64,000 nucleotides of DNA from DASXHZ01 sp036488085 (lineage in GTDB: Bacteria; Acidobacteriota; Thermoanaerobaculia; Gp7-AA8), in the NCBI GenBank assembly GCA_036488085.1, contig DASXHZ010000027.1:32183-96182 (forward strand). The letters are read 5' to 3'. The position numbers and the translations under genes are program-made. Below the pieces are notes generated by a model. That model was not told the DNA's origin. It made no database searches and worked only from the letters and a program-made list of their open reading frames with translations. Each line of letters opens with the position of its first letter. Position 1 is the stretch's first letter. Positions 34,630 to 44,796 of the stretch are shown here, piece by piece.

Positions 34630-37600
34630 ATGCGGCGAGTGGGATCGGCTGCCGTTGCTGTCGTCTTTGCTGTGAGCGCGTTTGGGCAGACGTTGGCGCC
34701 GAACGATGACGCGTTGCTGCGAAAGGCTGCCGGCCGGGTGATCGTGGCGTTCGATGCCGTTCCGGCGGCACGCGGCGGCGCGCACGCGGCGGCCGCGGCG
34801 CGCGGGCTGATCGAGCGCTTCCACTCCGATCTCGCACGGATCAACCGCGGGCCGGCCATTCTTTCGGGCGGATCGAAGGACGCCGGATCGAAGGCGCAGG
34901 CGGTGATCCGCCACGAGTACTCGGTCACCTTCGTCGGCGCGGCCGTGGAAGCGAACGGTGACACGGTCGAAGCCATGTCGCGTCTACCGTACGTCAGCCA
35001 TGTCTATCGCGACTCGATCGTCCATGCGCTTGCTACTGCCGCCCCAAGCGACACGGTGCTCGTCAACGCGCGGAATCGCGTCGACGCCGGCTCGCTCGCA
35101 ACGCTGGGCGATGGCGTACGCGTAGCGGTGATCGACACCGGCATCGACTACACGCACTTCGCGCTCGGCGGCGGGTTCGGTCCGGGATTCAAGGTCGCCG
35201 GCGGATACGACTTCGTCAACGATGATCCCGATCCGCGCGACGACAACGGCCACGGGACACACGTGTCCGGAACGATCGCCGGCGACTCCGATTCCATCAT
35301 CGGCGTCGCGCCGCACGCCACGCTGTACGGGTTCAAGGTGCTCGACGCGAACGGCGGAGGGACGACCTCGGACGTCATCGCCGGAATCGAGCGGGCCGCC
35401 GATCCGAATGGCGACGGCGATCCCTCCGACCACGTCGACGTTGCGAACATGTCGCTCGGCGGCAGCGGCGGCGCCGACGATCCGCAGAGCATCGCGGTCG
35501 ACAACGCGGTCGCCGCTGGCGTGGTCATGTGCGTCGCGGCCGGAAACGCGGGCGGTTTCGCCTCCATCGGGACCCCGGGCGCTGCGCGCGACGCGGTGAC
35601 GGTCGGCGCCATCATGGACGACGGAACGATGACGAGCTTCAGCTCGCGCGGCCCCGCTCCCCACTCGCTCGCCTTCAAGCCGGACATCGTGGCGCCCGGC
35701 TACCAGGTGCTCTCGTCATGGCCCGGCAACTCCTCGCGCGCGCTGAACGGCACGTCGATGGCGACGCCGCATGTCGCCGGCGTCGCGGCGCTCATCAAGT
35801 CGGTCCATCCCGACTGGAGCGCCGGCAAGATCAAGCAGGCCCTGATGGCCTCGGCCACCTCGCTCCCCGGCATCGCCAACGAGCGTGGCGCCGGCCGTGT
35901 CGATGCCGCTCTCGCCAGCCGTCAGACGGTCTTCGAGGATGCCGCCGGTGTCTCGTTCGGCCTCGACGCGACCGCGGACGGCACGTACTCGTCCGACCGC
36001 ACGTACTCGATCACCAACGGCTCGGCGGCCGCGGTCCATATGACCGGCGCTGCCACGAAGTCCGCTAACGGAGTCACAGTCACGGTGACACCGTCGTCCT
36101 TCACGATCGATCCGGGTCAGACGCAGGCGGTGACGTTCCACGCGCAGGCGTCGAACGCCACCCTCGGATTTCCTGACGGTCGCGTGTTCGCGGGGGAGTT
36201 CACCTTCACGGGCGACGGCGGGAGCACTCCGCTGCACGTTCCGTGGCTGCTGGTCCGCGCCGCGCGGCTATCGGTCACGTACGACTCCTTCGGCACCATT
36301 CCGACGGCCACCGCGCCCGATAAAAGCACGGCGTCATTCAGCGCCTACGCCGACAACGGTGTGGAGACGTATGTGACGCCGGGGAAGACGTGGGACATCT
36401 TTTTTGCGGGATACGATCCCGAGCCTGGTCCGCTCAACGGCGTGACGCGCATTCTGCTGGCTCAGAACCAGCCGATCTCCGGCGATGCGACGCTGGCGCT
36501 GATTCATGACGACGCGCCGTATCCCATAGCGCTGAACGCGCGAGACGAGGCCGGCACGCCGCTCGCCTCACTCCCGAACGTCCCGCCGTTATCGCGGCAC
36601 ATCGTGCTTCTCCGCTTCGACCGGGATGGGACGCCATCCTACATATACATCACCCAGCGCGACCTCTTTTACGCCTCGAAGCTGCCAGGCTACACCATCA
36701 CGGTGTATCAGAAGTACTACGACGCGGCCGCCATGCGCTTCTTCGACGTCCGCCATGACCCGCTCGACGGCGCGTCCATCCAGGGTCCGGTCGCAGTCGA
36801 GAAAGGGATCGCTGACTACCATCACGCGAAGCTCGCCTGGCGCCGGTCGGCCGCCGATGAGACCACCGTGAACGTGTGCGACTGGCTGATGATGCGCTCC
36901 GGCAACTTCATGCTCCCCTTCACCGGCTACTGCGCCGACCGGCCGCTGGCGGACAGTGTCACCGGCGACTTTTTCGCCACGCCCGGTGCGGATAACGAGC
37001 AGTTCGGCGTCGTTCTCTCTTCCGGCTCCAAGACCGCGCCGCCCCTTCGCTCTCTCGCCTCAGGCATGGTCCTCGGCGCGGATGCCACGCCGGGGCCGAT
37101 TTCGTTTCCGGTCGTGGACGACAACGTCGTCACCATCGGCGTTGGCCCCTATCATCCCGTGGCGCTGATCCGCGCCATCATCGGCGGAAAGGTCACCGGC
37201 TTCATTGCCGGGGCGCTGGACGACGGCGAGCCGGGGCTGACGAACGGCATGAATTGGGAGGTGTACGACGATCAAGGCGCGCTCCTCGCCAACGGCACGT
37301 TGCCAACCCCGCTCGATCGCAGCATCGAGATTCCGCTGAGCGGAGGGGTGCACGCGTCCCGCGAGGGCTTCTACGTCGACGGCCACTCCGCTCGTTTCGA
37401 CGCCGACATGCTGATCGGAAACACGTTTGTCGACACGCTGCCTCCGAACATGGGGTCGCTGCGCCTGCTCGATCACCTCGGCAATGCGGTCGAGCACGTG
37501 GCCAACGGAGAGGCGGCGACGCTGCGCTTCACCGTTGCCGACGCGTCGGGCACCGACGTCTTGGCGCCGAAGTCGGACGCCACGACGGTGTCGTATCGCA

Positions 37601-37860
37601 TCCACGGCACCTCCGCGTGGGTGCCGCTGCAGAACGTCGTGGAGTCGACGCAGGCGGGGACCTCGGCCCAGTTCGACCACGAGCTGCCGGGCGACGTGAA
37701 TCGCGTCGATCTCTCGCCGGCGACGGCGCACTCGAACGCGCTCATCGACGTCCAGATCACCGCCGCCGATAAAATCGGCAATAGCCTCGTCTGGACCCAA
37801 TCGCCGGCGTTCGTTGTGGGCGACGTTCCGATCCCGCCGAAACGGCGCGCGGTGCGGTAA
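34630..37860 (+). CDS. Secreted subtilisin-like serine protease (S8)
   Basis: 1,076 residues. Signal peptide (MRRVGSAAVAVVFAVSAFGQ) and a propeptide (about 30-130). The S8 catalytic triad is complete: Asp169 in VIDTGID, His208 in NGHGTHVSG, Ser376 in NGTSMATPHVAG. Ribosome site GGGAGG precedes the ATG. After the catalytic domain (to about 440) follow several beta-sandwich domains up to the C-terminus, probably for substrate or surface binding. The C-terminus is basic (PPKRRAVR), without a sorting signal. Convergent with the LodB-like gene. Confidence 0.95.
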   Translation: MRRVGSAAVAVVFAVSAFGQTLAPNDDALLRKAAGRVIVAFDAVPAARGGAHAAAAARGLIERFHSDLARINRGPAILSGGSKDAGSKAQAVIRHEYSVTFVGAAVEANGDTVEAMSRLPYVSHVYRDSIVHALATAAPSDTVLVNARNRVDAGSLATLGDGVRVAVIDTGIDYTHFALGGGFGPGFKVAGGYDFVNDDPDPRDDNGHGTHVSGTIAGDSDSIIGVAPHATLYGFKVLDANGGGTTSDVIAGIERAADPNGDGDPSDHVDVANMSLGGSGGADDPQSIAVDNAVAAGVVMCVAAGNAGGFASIGTPGAARDAVTVGAIMDDGTMTSFSSRGPAPHSLAFKPDIVAPGYQVLSSWPGNSSRALNGTSMATPHVAGVAALIKSVHPDWSAGKIKQALMASATSLPGIANERGAGRVDAALASRQTVFEDAAGVSFGLDATADGTYSSDRTYSITNGSAAAVHMTGAATKSANGVTVTVTPSSFTIDPGQTQAVTFHAQASNATLGFPDGRVFAGEFTFTGDGGSTPLHVPWLLVRAARLSVTYDSFGTIPTATAPDKSTASFSAYADNGVETYVTPGKTWDIFFAGYDPEPGPLNGVTRILLAQNQPISGDATLALIHDDAPYPIALNARDEAGTPLASLPNVPPLSRHIVLLRFDRDGTPSYIYITQRDLFYASKLPGYTITVYQKYYDAAAMRFFDVRHDPLDGASIQGPVAVEKGIADYHHAKLAWRRSAADETTVNVCDWLMMRSGNFMLPFTGYCADRPLADSVTGDFFATPGADNEQFGVVLSSGSKTAPPLRSLASGMVLGADATPGPISFPVVDDNVVTIGVGPYHPVALIRAIIGGKVTGFIAGALDDGEPGLTNGMNWEVYDDQGALLANGTLPTPLDRSIEIPLSGGVHASREGFYVDGHSARFDADMLIGNTFVDTLPPNMGSLRLLDHLGNAVEHVANGEAATLRFTVADASGTDVLAPKSDATTVSYRIHGTSAWVPLQNVVESTQAGTSAQFDHELPGDVNRVDLSPATAHSNALIDVQITAADKIGNSLVWTQSPAFVVGDVPIPPKRRAVR

Positions 37861-37957
37861 CGCATGATCGACTGCGTTTAGGAAACGTCTGGGCAGGTCC
37901 GGCGTGGCGCTCGCGAAGACGTTGTTTCCTAGAGCGTGGCGCTCGCGAACACGTTGC

Positions 37958-39037
37958 CTACAGCGTCGGACTTCGACGCTTCCAGAACGGTTCTTCCCTC
38001 CAGCGTCGCTCCATCGTGTAGTAATCGCGCCGCGCGGACAGGTAAGCAGCGTACGTGGCCGCCTCGGCATCCGCGTATGCCTCAAATGCGCGCGTCTCTC
38101 CCTGCAGCCATTCGCGGATCGCTTTCGCAGCACGGATGCCGGAGCGAAGCGCCTTCGAGATTCCGTGAAACGACAAGGGGTCGAATGCCGTTGCGGCATC
38201 GCCGACCGCGAGCCAGCCATCACCGGCAATGTGATCGAGTCGATCGGAGGACGATGACGCGACGGCCGGACCTTCAACGAGCGTCGCGCCCGCTATCCGC
38301 TCGCGTATTCGCGGCAGCGATTCGATCCACGCGCGCCACGGATCCGCTTCGTGAAGACGCTCCGCGTGTGCGAGGTCGGAATCGGTCATCGCCACGACTG
38401 CGATGCGGCCGTCGGGGAGAACGGCGGAGTATCCCCAGCCGTCGCGGCGGGCCTCGATCAGAGCCCAGCGCTCTTCGACTCTTGCATTTGTGCTTTTGAA
38501 GACGCCGGCAATTCCGACGAGGGAGTCGGCGACGACTCTTTTCGCGCCGAGGCGCCGCGCGATGGGCGACTGCCGTCCGGCAGCGTCGGCAATCACGCGC
38601 GCGGAGGTTGTCACCTCGCCGATGGTCGCCTGCCACTCATCGTTCTGACGCACCACCGATCCGATCCGCCCTTCGATCCGGATTGCTCCGCGGCGCCGCG
38701 CCTCCGCGGCAAGGGTGGCGTCGAAGCGCTCCCGATCGAGACGCCAGCCGTGGCCGGTGGGGTGGTAGAGAAAGTCGTTGTAGTGCGTGTCATCGCTTCC
38801 CCATACGGCGATCACTCCCTGACACGGCGCGTGATCGCCCGCTGCAAAGGCGTCGACGCCGAGGTGCGCGAGCATTGGCCTGGCGTCGGGAGAGAGCGTT
38901 TCGCCGAGGCGCATCCGCGGCGGACGAGCCGAATCGACGATGGCGACGGAGAGGGTCGGCGCGCGACAAAGTTCCAGCGCCAGCGCCAGTCCAGCCGGAC
39001 CGGCGCCGGCGACGATGACGTCCCGGCGCTCGGTCAT
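37958..39037 (-). CDS. lodB-like: LodB-like FAD-dependent oxidoreductase
   Basis: 359 residues from ATG 39037, four bases after the stop of the LodA-like gene. N-terminal FAD-binding Rossmann motif VIVAGAGPAGLALALEL, a middle substrate domain with GWRLDRERFDATLAAEA, and the second FAD motif GDAATAFDPLSFHGISKALRSG, as in the tryptophan-halogenase/LodB group of flavoproteins. LodB proteins are needed to build the cysteine tryptophylquinone (CTQ) cofactor in the neighbouring LodA protein, probably by hydroxylating the tryptophan. Adjacency to a LodA-like gene fits that job well. Confidence 0.88.
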   Translation of the reverse strand: MTERRDVIVAGAGPAGLALALELCRAPTLSVAIVDSARPPRMRLGETLSPDARPMLAHLGVDAFAAGDHAPCQGVIAVWGSDDTHYNDFLYHPTGHGWRLDRERFDATLAAEARRRGAIRIEGRIGSVVRQNDEWQATIGEVTTSARVIADAAGRQSPIARRLGAKRVVADSLVGIAGVFKSTNARVEERWALIEARRDGWGYSAVLPDGRIAVVAMTDSDLAHAERLHEADPWRAWIESLPRIRERIAGATLVEGPAVASSSSDRLDHIAGDGWLAVGDAATAFDPLSFHGISKALRSGIRAAKAIREWLQGETRAFEAYADAEAATYAAYLSARRDYYTMERRWREEPFWKRRSPTL

Positions 39038-39041
39038 CGGA

Positions 39042-41006
39042 TCACTTGCCGGACGGAATCTGCCTCGCCCGCCGGACTGCTCGCGGTGCAATGCGGCCGG
39101 TGGGACGGGTCAGCGTCACCGCCGCGGCCGCGCTCATTGGCGGCAACAGGGGCGGCTGGTAGTTCGTGATGGCTGGGGTGTTCCGCTCGACCTCGAGGTA
39201 CTGCGGCCCGGTGGGGGTCTGCTGGAGAACGATGAATCCCATGTCCTTCCAGTTCATCACCATCTGCATGTCACCGACGTTCGGCATCGAGTACGTCGGG
39301 GTGCCATTCGGGTCGTCGAGGAACCCGCGCGTCCACGGAAGCTGAGTACCCGAGGGGTTGTCGACGCTCGGATAGACAAAGTACGGCCGTTGCGCCGGCC
39401 ACCACCAGAAGGTCACCGCGGTGACGGCATTGGATGTGTCGTTGGTCGTGAGATCGGGGTTGATGGGCTGGTTGGAGCACTCGTTGAAGTCGGCCTGCCA
39501 CGGCTGGGCCATGTACTTGATGATGTCGCCCGGTTCGACGCCGTGCGGGTAGAGGTTGTCGTCGCCATTGGTCTGGCTCAACTTGCCCTGCTGCGGGTTG
39601 GTCGCATGCTGGATGCGGAACGGCTGCGAATAGATCGAGGTGTTACGGCAAATCCACGTCATCTCGATGCCGGGACAGAATGCGCCGCCGACGCAGTTCT
39701 CGAGTGCGGCGCGATCGATCGCGGCCGCGGGCGGAAGCGTTGGGCGGGTCGTCCCCGCCGGTAGGACGTTACCGCTTACCCACTGCTGGACGAGGAAGTA
39801 CTGCGTCTGCGTGAGCGTGAGGTACTTGGAGCGGGTGAATTGCGAGATCGGATTGTCGCCGGCCAGCTTCGGCATCAGGTTGACGTCGAGGTTCGTTCCA
39901 TTCGTGTCGTTCTGCACGGCGGGCGGCATGATGGGCGCGCGGAGGATGTAAAACGGGAACGCGGCGGCGGAATCCTGGGTGATGCCGATATGGGCGGTCA
40001 CCCCTGCGGGCGGGATCTCAGCGACCCATTGATAGAGGTTCGCGCGGTCGAGAATGGGAGCGACCTCGTTCGGGAAATCGACGAGATATCCGGGGTTGAA
40101 CGCTCCCCCGGAATACAGCTCCGGGTTGTAGTTCTGCATCCGCACGGCGACGTCATAGATGGTGTCGAAGAGGGTGACCTGGTTCATGATCTGCGGCGCG
40201 TATTTCGGCGGCACGCCGAGGCACCAGGCGGGAACGTCGACGGGGACGGAAGCTCCGGTGGTCAGGACGATCGTCGCGCTCACCGGCCCGTCGGAGACAT
40301 CGTCAAACCAGCCGTCGTTGTTGGCGTACGCCGTCAGCGCGTACTCGTATACCGGCGGCAAATTTGGGTCCGCCGGTTTGAGATTCGTCGTTCCCGAGGA
40401 ACCGTTTCCGGCGAGCACGAGGAGGTTCCCATTCGCGTCTAGTTGGATCGATCCGAGTGTCGTGATCGGATATGGCTGGGTCTGGGCAGGATCGCTGAAA
40501 GCACCCGAGACGTTGAAGTCGGCCGACGTCGGATTGCCGTTTCCGCCGATGGTTCGCGGGCCGGGATCGATGATCAGAGCCTGACGGGCCGCGGGATCGG
40601 TGATCCCCATGTTGCGGAGCGGGTTCATTCCCGGTCCCGTTCCTTGTCCGTTGCCGAGGTAGCCCTCGTCGCCCTCCATGCCGGAGCCGGTGAGCTGCTC
40701 GAACTGATACCAGCAGGCCTTCTTGTTGGCGAGATACACCGTCCACTCGATCGCCGCGACTCCGCCGCTGCCCGCGGTGACTTCGGTGCCGGGATCGTTT
40801 GGATTCGTGTCGTCGTAGGAGAAGACGCGAAAGCGTTGCGCCTGTTTGAGAAGGTCGCCCGTCGAGTCGCGGAAGCTCGTCACCGGCTGCCCGGTCACGG
40901 GATCGGTCGGAAGGCCGCCGCCAGTGTCCGGAGCGATGTAGAACTGCGAGCTCGTGCCGATGCGCGCGACGCCGATCGCGGGGTGAATCTTGTAGATGGT
41001 GGCCAT
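39042..41006 (-). CDS. lodA-like: LodA/GoxA-like CTQ-dependent amino-acid oxidase
   Basis: 654 residues; ATG preceded by AAGGAG. The N-terminus MATIYKIHPAIGVARIGTS is the LodA signature. The CTQ residues are both present: Cys438 in ALENCVGG and Trp503 in QPWQADF, 65 residues apart, the same spacing as Cys516 and Trp581 of LodA. WWWPAQRP follows. Family members oxidise the alpha- or epsilon-amino group of amino acids and release hydrogen peroxide. The substrate here is unknown. No signal peptide, as in LodA. It is followed by the LodB-like gene and preceded by a CxxCH lipoprotein gene (43 bp away), so all three probably form an operon. Confidence 0.92.
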   Translation of the reverse strand: MATIYKIHPAIGVARIGTSSQFYIAPDTGGGLPTDPVTGQPVTSFRDSTGDLLKQAQRFRVFSYDDTNPNDPGTEVTAGSGGVAAIEWTVYLANKKACWYQFEQLTGSGMEGDEGYLGNGQGTGPGMNPLRNMGITDPAARQALIIDPGPRTIGGNGNPTSADFNVSGAFSDPAQTQPYPITTLGSIQLDANGNLLVLAGNGSSGTTNLKPADPNLPPVYEYALTAYANNDGWFDDVSDGPVSATIVLTTGASVPVDVPAWCLGVPPKYAPQIMNQVTLFDTIYDVAVRMQNYNPELYSGGAFNPGYLVDFPNEVAPILDRANLYQWVAEIPPAGVTAHIGITQDSAAAFPFYILRAPIMPPAVQNDTNGTNLDVNLMPKLAGDNPISQFTRSKYLTLTQTQYFLVQQWVSGNVLPAGTTRPTLPPAAAIDRAALENCVGGAFCPGIEMTWICRNTSIYSQPFRIQHATNPQQGKLSQTNGDDNLYPHGVEPGDIIKYMAQPWQADFNECSNQPINPDLTTNDTSNAVTAVTFWWWPAQRPYFVYPSVDNPSGTQLPWTRGFLDDPNGTPTYSMPNVGDMQMVMNWKDMGFIVLQQTPTGPQYLEVERNTPAITNYQPPLLPPMSAAAAVTLTRPTGRIAPRAVRRARQIPSGK

Positions 41007-41049
41007 GTCGTCTCCTTAGGTTCCGCAGCGCCTTCGTCCAGCCGCTGGC

Positions 41050-42831
41050 TTAGTGCGACTGCAGTCCTTTGAGATACCGGGTGGTGCGGGTGGCATCGAG
41101 CACCGGCTCCGGATACTCCGGAAAGAAGACGCCGCCGATGTTGAGAATGAAGCTGAAGTCGGCGCCGGCGACCTGGGCGTTTCCATGGCAGCCCATGCAG
41201 CCACCCATGTTGAAGGCGTTGTATTGCGTTCCCGCGACGACGTGGATGTTGTTGAACGTTCCGCCGGCGTTGTTGTACGACGTCTTTACGCCGGTGTCCG
41301 GACCGTTTGCGATCAACGCTCCCTGAAAGGCCTGCAAGGTACTGTTCGTCTCGACGACGATATTGGCGAGCGAGAAGGTCGCGACATTATCCGGCGAGTT
41401 TGGATCGGGGTTGATGTCCCCCGGGTTGAACGGCCTCCACTGCACGTTGACCAGTTTGTAGTACTGCCACGGCCCGCCGGCGCCGGCCGCGGCCAGCATC
41501 TGGTGCGCCTGGCTATTGGCGGTGATGACGTCGGATGGGATCGAAAAGTAGCGCGCGTTGATGCAAACGGCATCGTCCGGAGCTTTTCCCCTCGGCAGAC
41601 CGGGAGCGAGGTTCTTGTAGAAGATCTGGCTCCCGTGGTTGTCGCAGAACGGCTGGCTGCCGATCGTGACGCTCGGGTCTTGCTGGTGAGCTCCGGCATT
41701 GTAGCCATCCGTGTACGTCGGGTAAGGGGAGGTTGGCTGTGTGCCGGCTGGCGGCGGATGGGTAATGTTGCCGTTCGCATCCTCGACCGGTGTTCCATTC
41801 GCGGCACGGATGTTGTCGGCCTGCTCGAACGTGGCGAAAATGAACGTGGGAGCGGTCGGCGTCTTGTGAATGATGTGCAGCGCCACCAGCCCCCAGATAG
41901 CGTCGCGGTAGCAGGGTGTGGGGCTCGTTCCGCCGGTGCCGGCTTTCTCGTAGTAGCGAACGGTCTGCGTGTGAAAGTGGGTCGGGTCTTCTGAGGGCGC
42001 GAGCATCCTCCAGCCTGCCTTGACCTCGACGGTTCCGGCTGGGAAGAAGATGGTGGTGTTGGCCGGCGCGACCTGATTGGTCTTGATCGCATTCGTGAAC
42101 GCGTTGACGGCCGCATAGTAGTTGCCGCCATGGTTCCAGTAGCCGTTGGCGGCGACGTAAGCGTATTGATCGCGGTTCGCCTTCGCCAGAAAGCGGATCC
42201 GCTGCGGATCGCTGTTCGTGGCTGTCGGCGCAGGCGGGACGATTCCGGCGTACATCGTGTCGAGTCCGATCTGGGTGACCTCGTCAAGGTTGACGAAGGG
42301 AGGAGCCTCGGCCTTCTGGCCGCTGCACGGAGGGACGGACCGAAGGTAGTTGTAGGCCGGGGCGGCGTCGAAGCCATACGCGTTCGCCGCGTTCTGCACA
42401 TAGCCCGGCGGCTCGCCGTTACCGGGGAAGATCTCGACCTTGGAGCGATACGTCTCCCACACCAACGGGCCGGTATACGTAGGATCGCCAAACGGACGCC
42501 CCCCGTCGGCCACGCCGCGCGTTCCGACCTGCCCGGTCTGCGCGACGGCGGGCCAGTTCAGCGCGAAGAACTCTTGCCACGCGAACGCGGCGGCATCGGC
42601 CAGCGTCGCCGTTGGCGCTCCGCCCGGTATGTCGGGCGGCAGCGTCGGGGAGAGCGCGGTCGCGCGGGTTGACTTCAGAGCAAGCGTCCGCGGTTTGACG
42701 CTCGCTTGGACCGCTTCGGCCGTCCCCGTCGTCGCTTTCTCCCGGCAGGCGAGAGCGAAGAGTGCGACCGAAAGCGCAGCGACGAGTGCTACCCGCGGCG
42801 AAAGAGAACCAGCGAAACCATTCGGACGCAT
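41050..42831 (-). CDS. Lipoprotein with a single CxxCH haem-binding motif
   Basis: 593 residues from ATG 42831. Lipoprotein signal ending SVALFALAC, then a long domain without recognised family. Near the C-terminus is GGCMGCHGNAQ, a c-type haem attachment motif, at about residue 560. Several Cys pairs occur elsewhere. Upstream of the LodA-like gene in the same direction (43-bp gap). A lipid-anchored cytochrome could take electrons from a quinone-cofactor enzyme, as in quinohaemoprotein amine dehydrogenase; whether it does so for a LodA-like protein is an open question. Confidence 0.75.
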   Translation of the reverse strand: MRPNGFAGSLSPRVALVAALSVALFALACREKATTGTAEAVQASVKPRTLALKSTRATALSPTLPPDIPGGAPTATLADAAAFAWQEFFALNWPAVAQTGQVGTRGVADGGRPFGDPTYTGPLVWETYRSKVEIFPGNGEPPGYVQNAANAYGFDAAPAYNYLRSVPPCSGQKAEAPPFVNLDEVTQIGLDTMYAGIVPPAPTATNSDPQRIRFLAKANRDQYAYVAANGYWNHGGNYYAAVNAFTNAIKTNQVAPANTTIFFPAGTVEVKAGWRMLAPSEDPTHFHTQTVRYYEKAGTGGTSPTPCYRDAIWGLVALHIIHKTPTAPTFIFATFEQADNIRAANGTPVEDANGNITHPPPAGTQPTSPYPTYTDGYNAGAHQQDPSVTIGSQPFCDNHGSQIFYKNLAPGLPRGKAPDDAVCINARYFSIPSDVITANSQAHQMLAAAGAGGPWQYYKLVNVQWRPFNPGDINPDPNSPDNVATFSLANIVVETNSTLQAFQGALIANGPDTGVKTSYNNAGGTFNNIHVVAGTQYNAFNMGGCMGCHGNAQVAGADFSFILNIGGVFFPEYPEPVLDATRTTRYLKGLQSH

Positions 42832-42911
42832 TTGTGGACCTCCGTTGGTCGGACTGGTCCCAGTATCCTCGCGACGGAAGTCAATGACTAGCGGAAAATG
42901 GCGAGGGCCGC

Positions 42912-44270
42912 TCAGTGCGCGCCGCACGCGGATGAATCGCGCAGCCACTTGGTGGCGGCATCGACCACGGTGGCATCATCCGCGGCTTGGTCCGGGTCGA
43001 CTTTCCCGCCGTAGACGCGGCCTGTGCGATCGGCGTCGACCGACAGGGTCAGGACAATGTTGGAGCCGTCCGACAACTTGAAGCCTCTGTTGGCGGTCGA
43101 GAGGCCGGCCGTGGGTTGCCCGAACGAGCGGGTGTTCGGCCGGTCGCGGAACGCGATCGCGACGATCTCGCCGGAGCTGGCGGTGTGCGGTCCGGTGATG
43201 ACGGCGACCCACGCCGATCGAAGGGGCATCAGGATCGGCGCAGGCGATACGGTGGTGGGCGCTCGCCACGGGACTTTTCTCGACGCGTCGACGAAGAAGC
43301 CGAGCGTGCCGTCGCCGAGGAATGGCTCGAGACCGTTCAGCATCGGATACATGTTTCCGCCGCTGTTGGTGCGGAGGTCGATGATCCAGCCGCAGCGCGC
43401 CGACGATGCTGTCTCCTGGAGTGCTTTGAACATGTACAGCGCATAAGCGCGAGCGGCGGTCGGGTCCGTTCCCCCGTAGCCCGGTATCGCGATGTAGGCG
43501 ACGCCGTCCCGCGCGCGAAACTCCGGCTTCGGATTGTCGGCACCCCCTGTGGCATACGCCTTCGCCTGCGCCGGCGGCTGGAAGAAGCTGTGCCCGTCCC
43601 CGAGGAGCCCAAGAAGATAGCGGATGGCGGGGTAGACGTCGGACGTCTGTTCCGCGCCGGCCGCGACGGCGTGAATCTCGGGTTCGCGCGCCGCCCAGTC
43701 GACGTCCTTCGCGTGGAGCGCGTTCTTGCGGACGACGGAGATCGCCTCGTCCAGTAGTTTCTGTGCCGCGGGCGCGATCGGCGCAGTGGAGAGCGGCGCC
43801 ACCGTGAGCCGCAGGTGCCGCACTTCAACCGAGCCTCCGCCCGGCTGGAGCAGCACGCCGAAAACGACCGTGGTGGCATCCGACGGTACCGGCAGCGTGA
43901 TGGAGCGCGCCGTCCAGTCGGCGTCGCCACGAATCGCGTTCTGTGTCCCGTTGTCGAGGATGAGCATCTTCTTTTCATGGTCAATCCGTAGCCAGAGCGA
44001 TGCACCGCCTAAGGCGCCGGTCGTGCGCAACTCGCCCGAAAGCACGACCCGCTGCATGAGTGCCGGCGTGGCGTCGGCATGGGCGATGGCGGTGCCGAAC
44101 TGCTTCGTCTTGTCCTTTGCCGAGAGGGTGAGCGACGCACCCTCCGCGTCGACGACGCTTCCGGCCGTCGTGATCGCGTAGTCGGGAGAGTGCGTCTCCA
44201 ACGGTGTCGGCTGGAGGGGTATGTCTGCGCGGAGGGTTGCGGCGAGGAGGAGGAGGCATCCGAGGCGCAT
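42912..44270 (-). CDS. S41-family peptidase (retinoid-binding/tricorn type)
   Basis: 452 residues. Signal peptide MRLGCLLLLAATLRA. An N-terminal beta-sandwich domain (about 20-155), then a helical segment with GDGHSFF, and the S41 core (about 260-430) with IIDLRTNSGGNMYPML and the nucleophile region GPHTASSGEIVAIAFRDRP. There is no Lys after the Ser as in CtpA; together with the DGH motif this fits the S41B group, which uses a different tetrad. Located upstream of the cytochrome-like gene in the same direction, with an 80-bp gap. Substrate unknown. Confidence 0.85.
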   Translation of the reverse strand: MRLGCLLLLAATLRADIPLQPTPLETHSPDYAITTAGSVVDAEGASLTLSAKDKTKQFGTAIAHADATPALMQRVVLSGELRTTGALGGASLWLRIDHEKKMLILDNGTQNAIRGDADWTARSITLPVPSDATTVVFGVLLQPGGGSVEVRHLRLTVAPLSTAPIAPAAQKLLDEAISVVRKNALHAKDVDWAAREPEIHAVAAGAEQTSDVYPAIRYLLGLLGDGHSFFQPPAQAKAYATGGADNPKPEFRARDGVAYIAIPGYGGTDPTAARAYALYMFKALQETASSARCGWIIDLRTNSGGNMYPMLNGLEPFLGDGTLGFFVDASRKVPWRAPTTVSPAPILMPLRSAWVAVITGPHTASSGEIVAIAFRDRPNTRSFGQPTAGLSTANRGFKLSDGSNIVLTLSVDADRTGRVYGGKVDPDQAADDATVVDAATKWLRDSSACGAH

Positions 44271-44316
44271 GACGTTGAAGGTTACCTTTTCGAGGCCGCG
44301 GATCGCCTTCGTCTGA

Positions 44317-44331
44317 CTGGGTCAAACAGCA
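44317..44331 (+). repeat. 15-bp direct repeat, left copy
   Basis: CTGGGTCAAACAGCA; an identical copy lies at 45264-45278. The two frame the segment that carries the two broken ELWxxDGT fragments. Confidence 0.7.
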
Positions 44332-44396
44332 CCGAAGTCTACCCGGAAGGAAGGTAGAATTCACCCGGCAAGCAGTCGGTTACGAGCGACGGTCCC

Positions 44397-44750
44397 ATGC
44401 GTCCCAGAACGGTCCTCTTTCTCGCGTTGATGCTCTCGGTGCCTCTTCCGGCGTTCGCGCGCCCGAAGATGATTCCGATTGCGAGCTCGTTCATCGGAGC
44501 CGCCGCGAGCTCGAGCCCTTCCTCGTTCGTTCGAGTCGGCGGGAAGGTTTTTTTCACGGCGAACGACGGCGTCCACGGAGTCGAGCCTTGGGTCACCGAC
44601 GGAACATCGGGCGGCGCGACGATGCTCCCGAGCTCCGGGGCGACGCAGTCGTTCATCGGCACACTCGGATCGGCCGCCATCTTTTGGACCTACGACGAGA
44701 GCCGGTCAATGTGGCGCACGGACGGAACAGCCGCCGGCCATTCAAGCTGA
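44397..44750 (+). pseudogene. Truncated ELWxxDGT-repeat protein, N-terminal part
   Basis: 117 codons: signal peptide (RTVLFLALMLSVPLPAFA), then GKVFFTANDGVHGVEPWVTDGTSGGATML and SMWRTDGTAAG, which are two ELWxxDGTxxGT-type repeats. Proteins of this type normally run to many repeats; this one stops after two. The continuation on the opposite strand (44797-45237) suggests an inverted break. Confidence 0.6.
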
Positions 44751-44796
44751 TCACCATACCCGAGTACGAAGAGCCGCGAGTCAGCCAGCACCGGCA

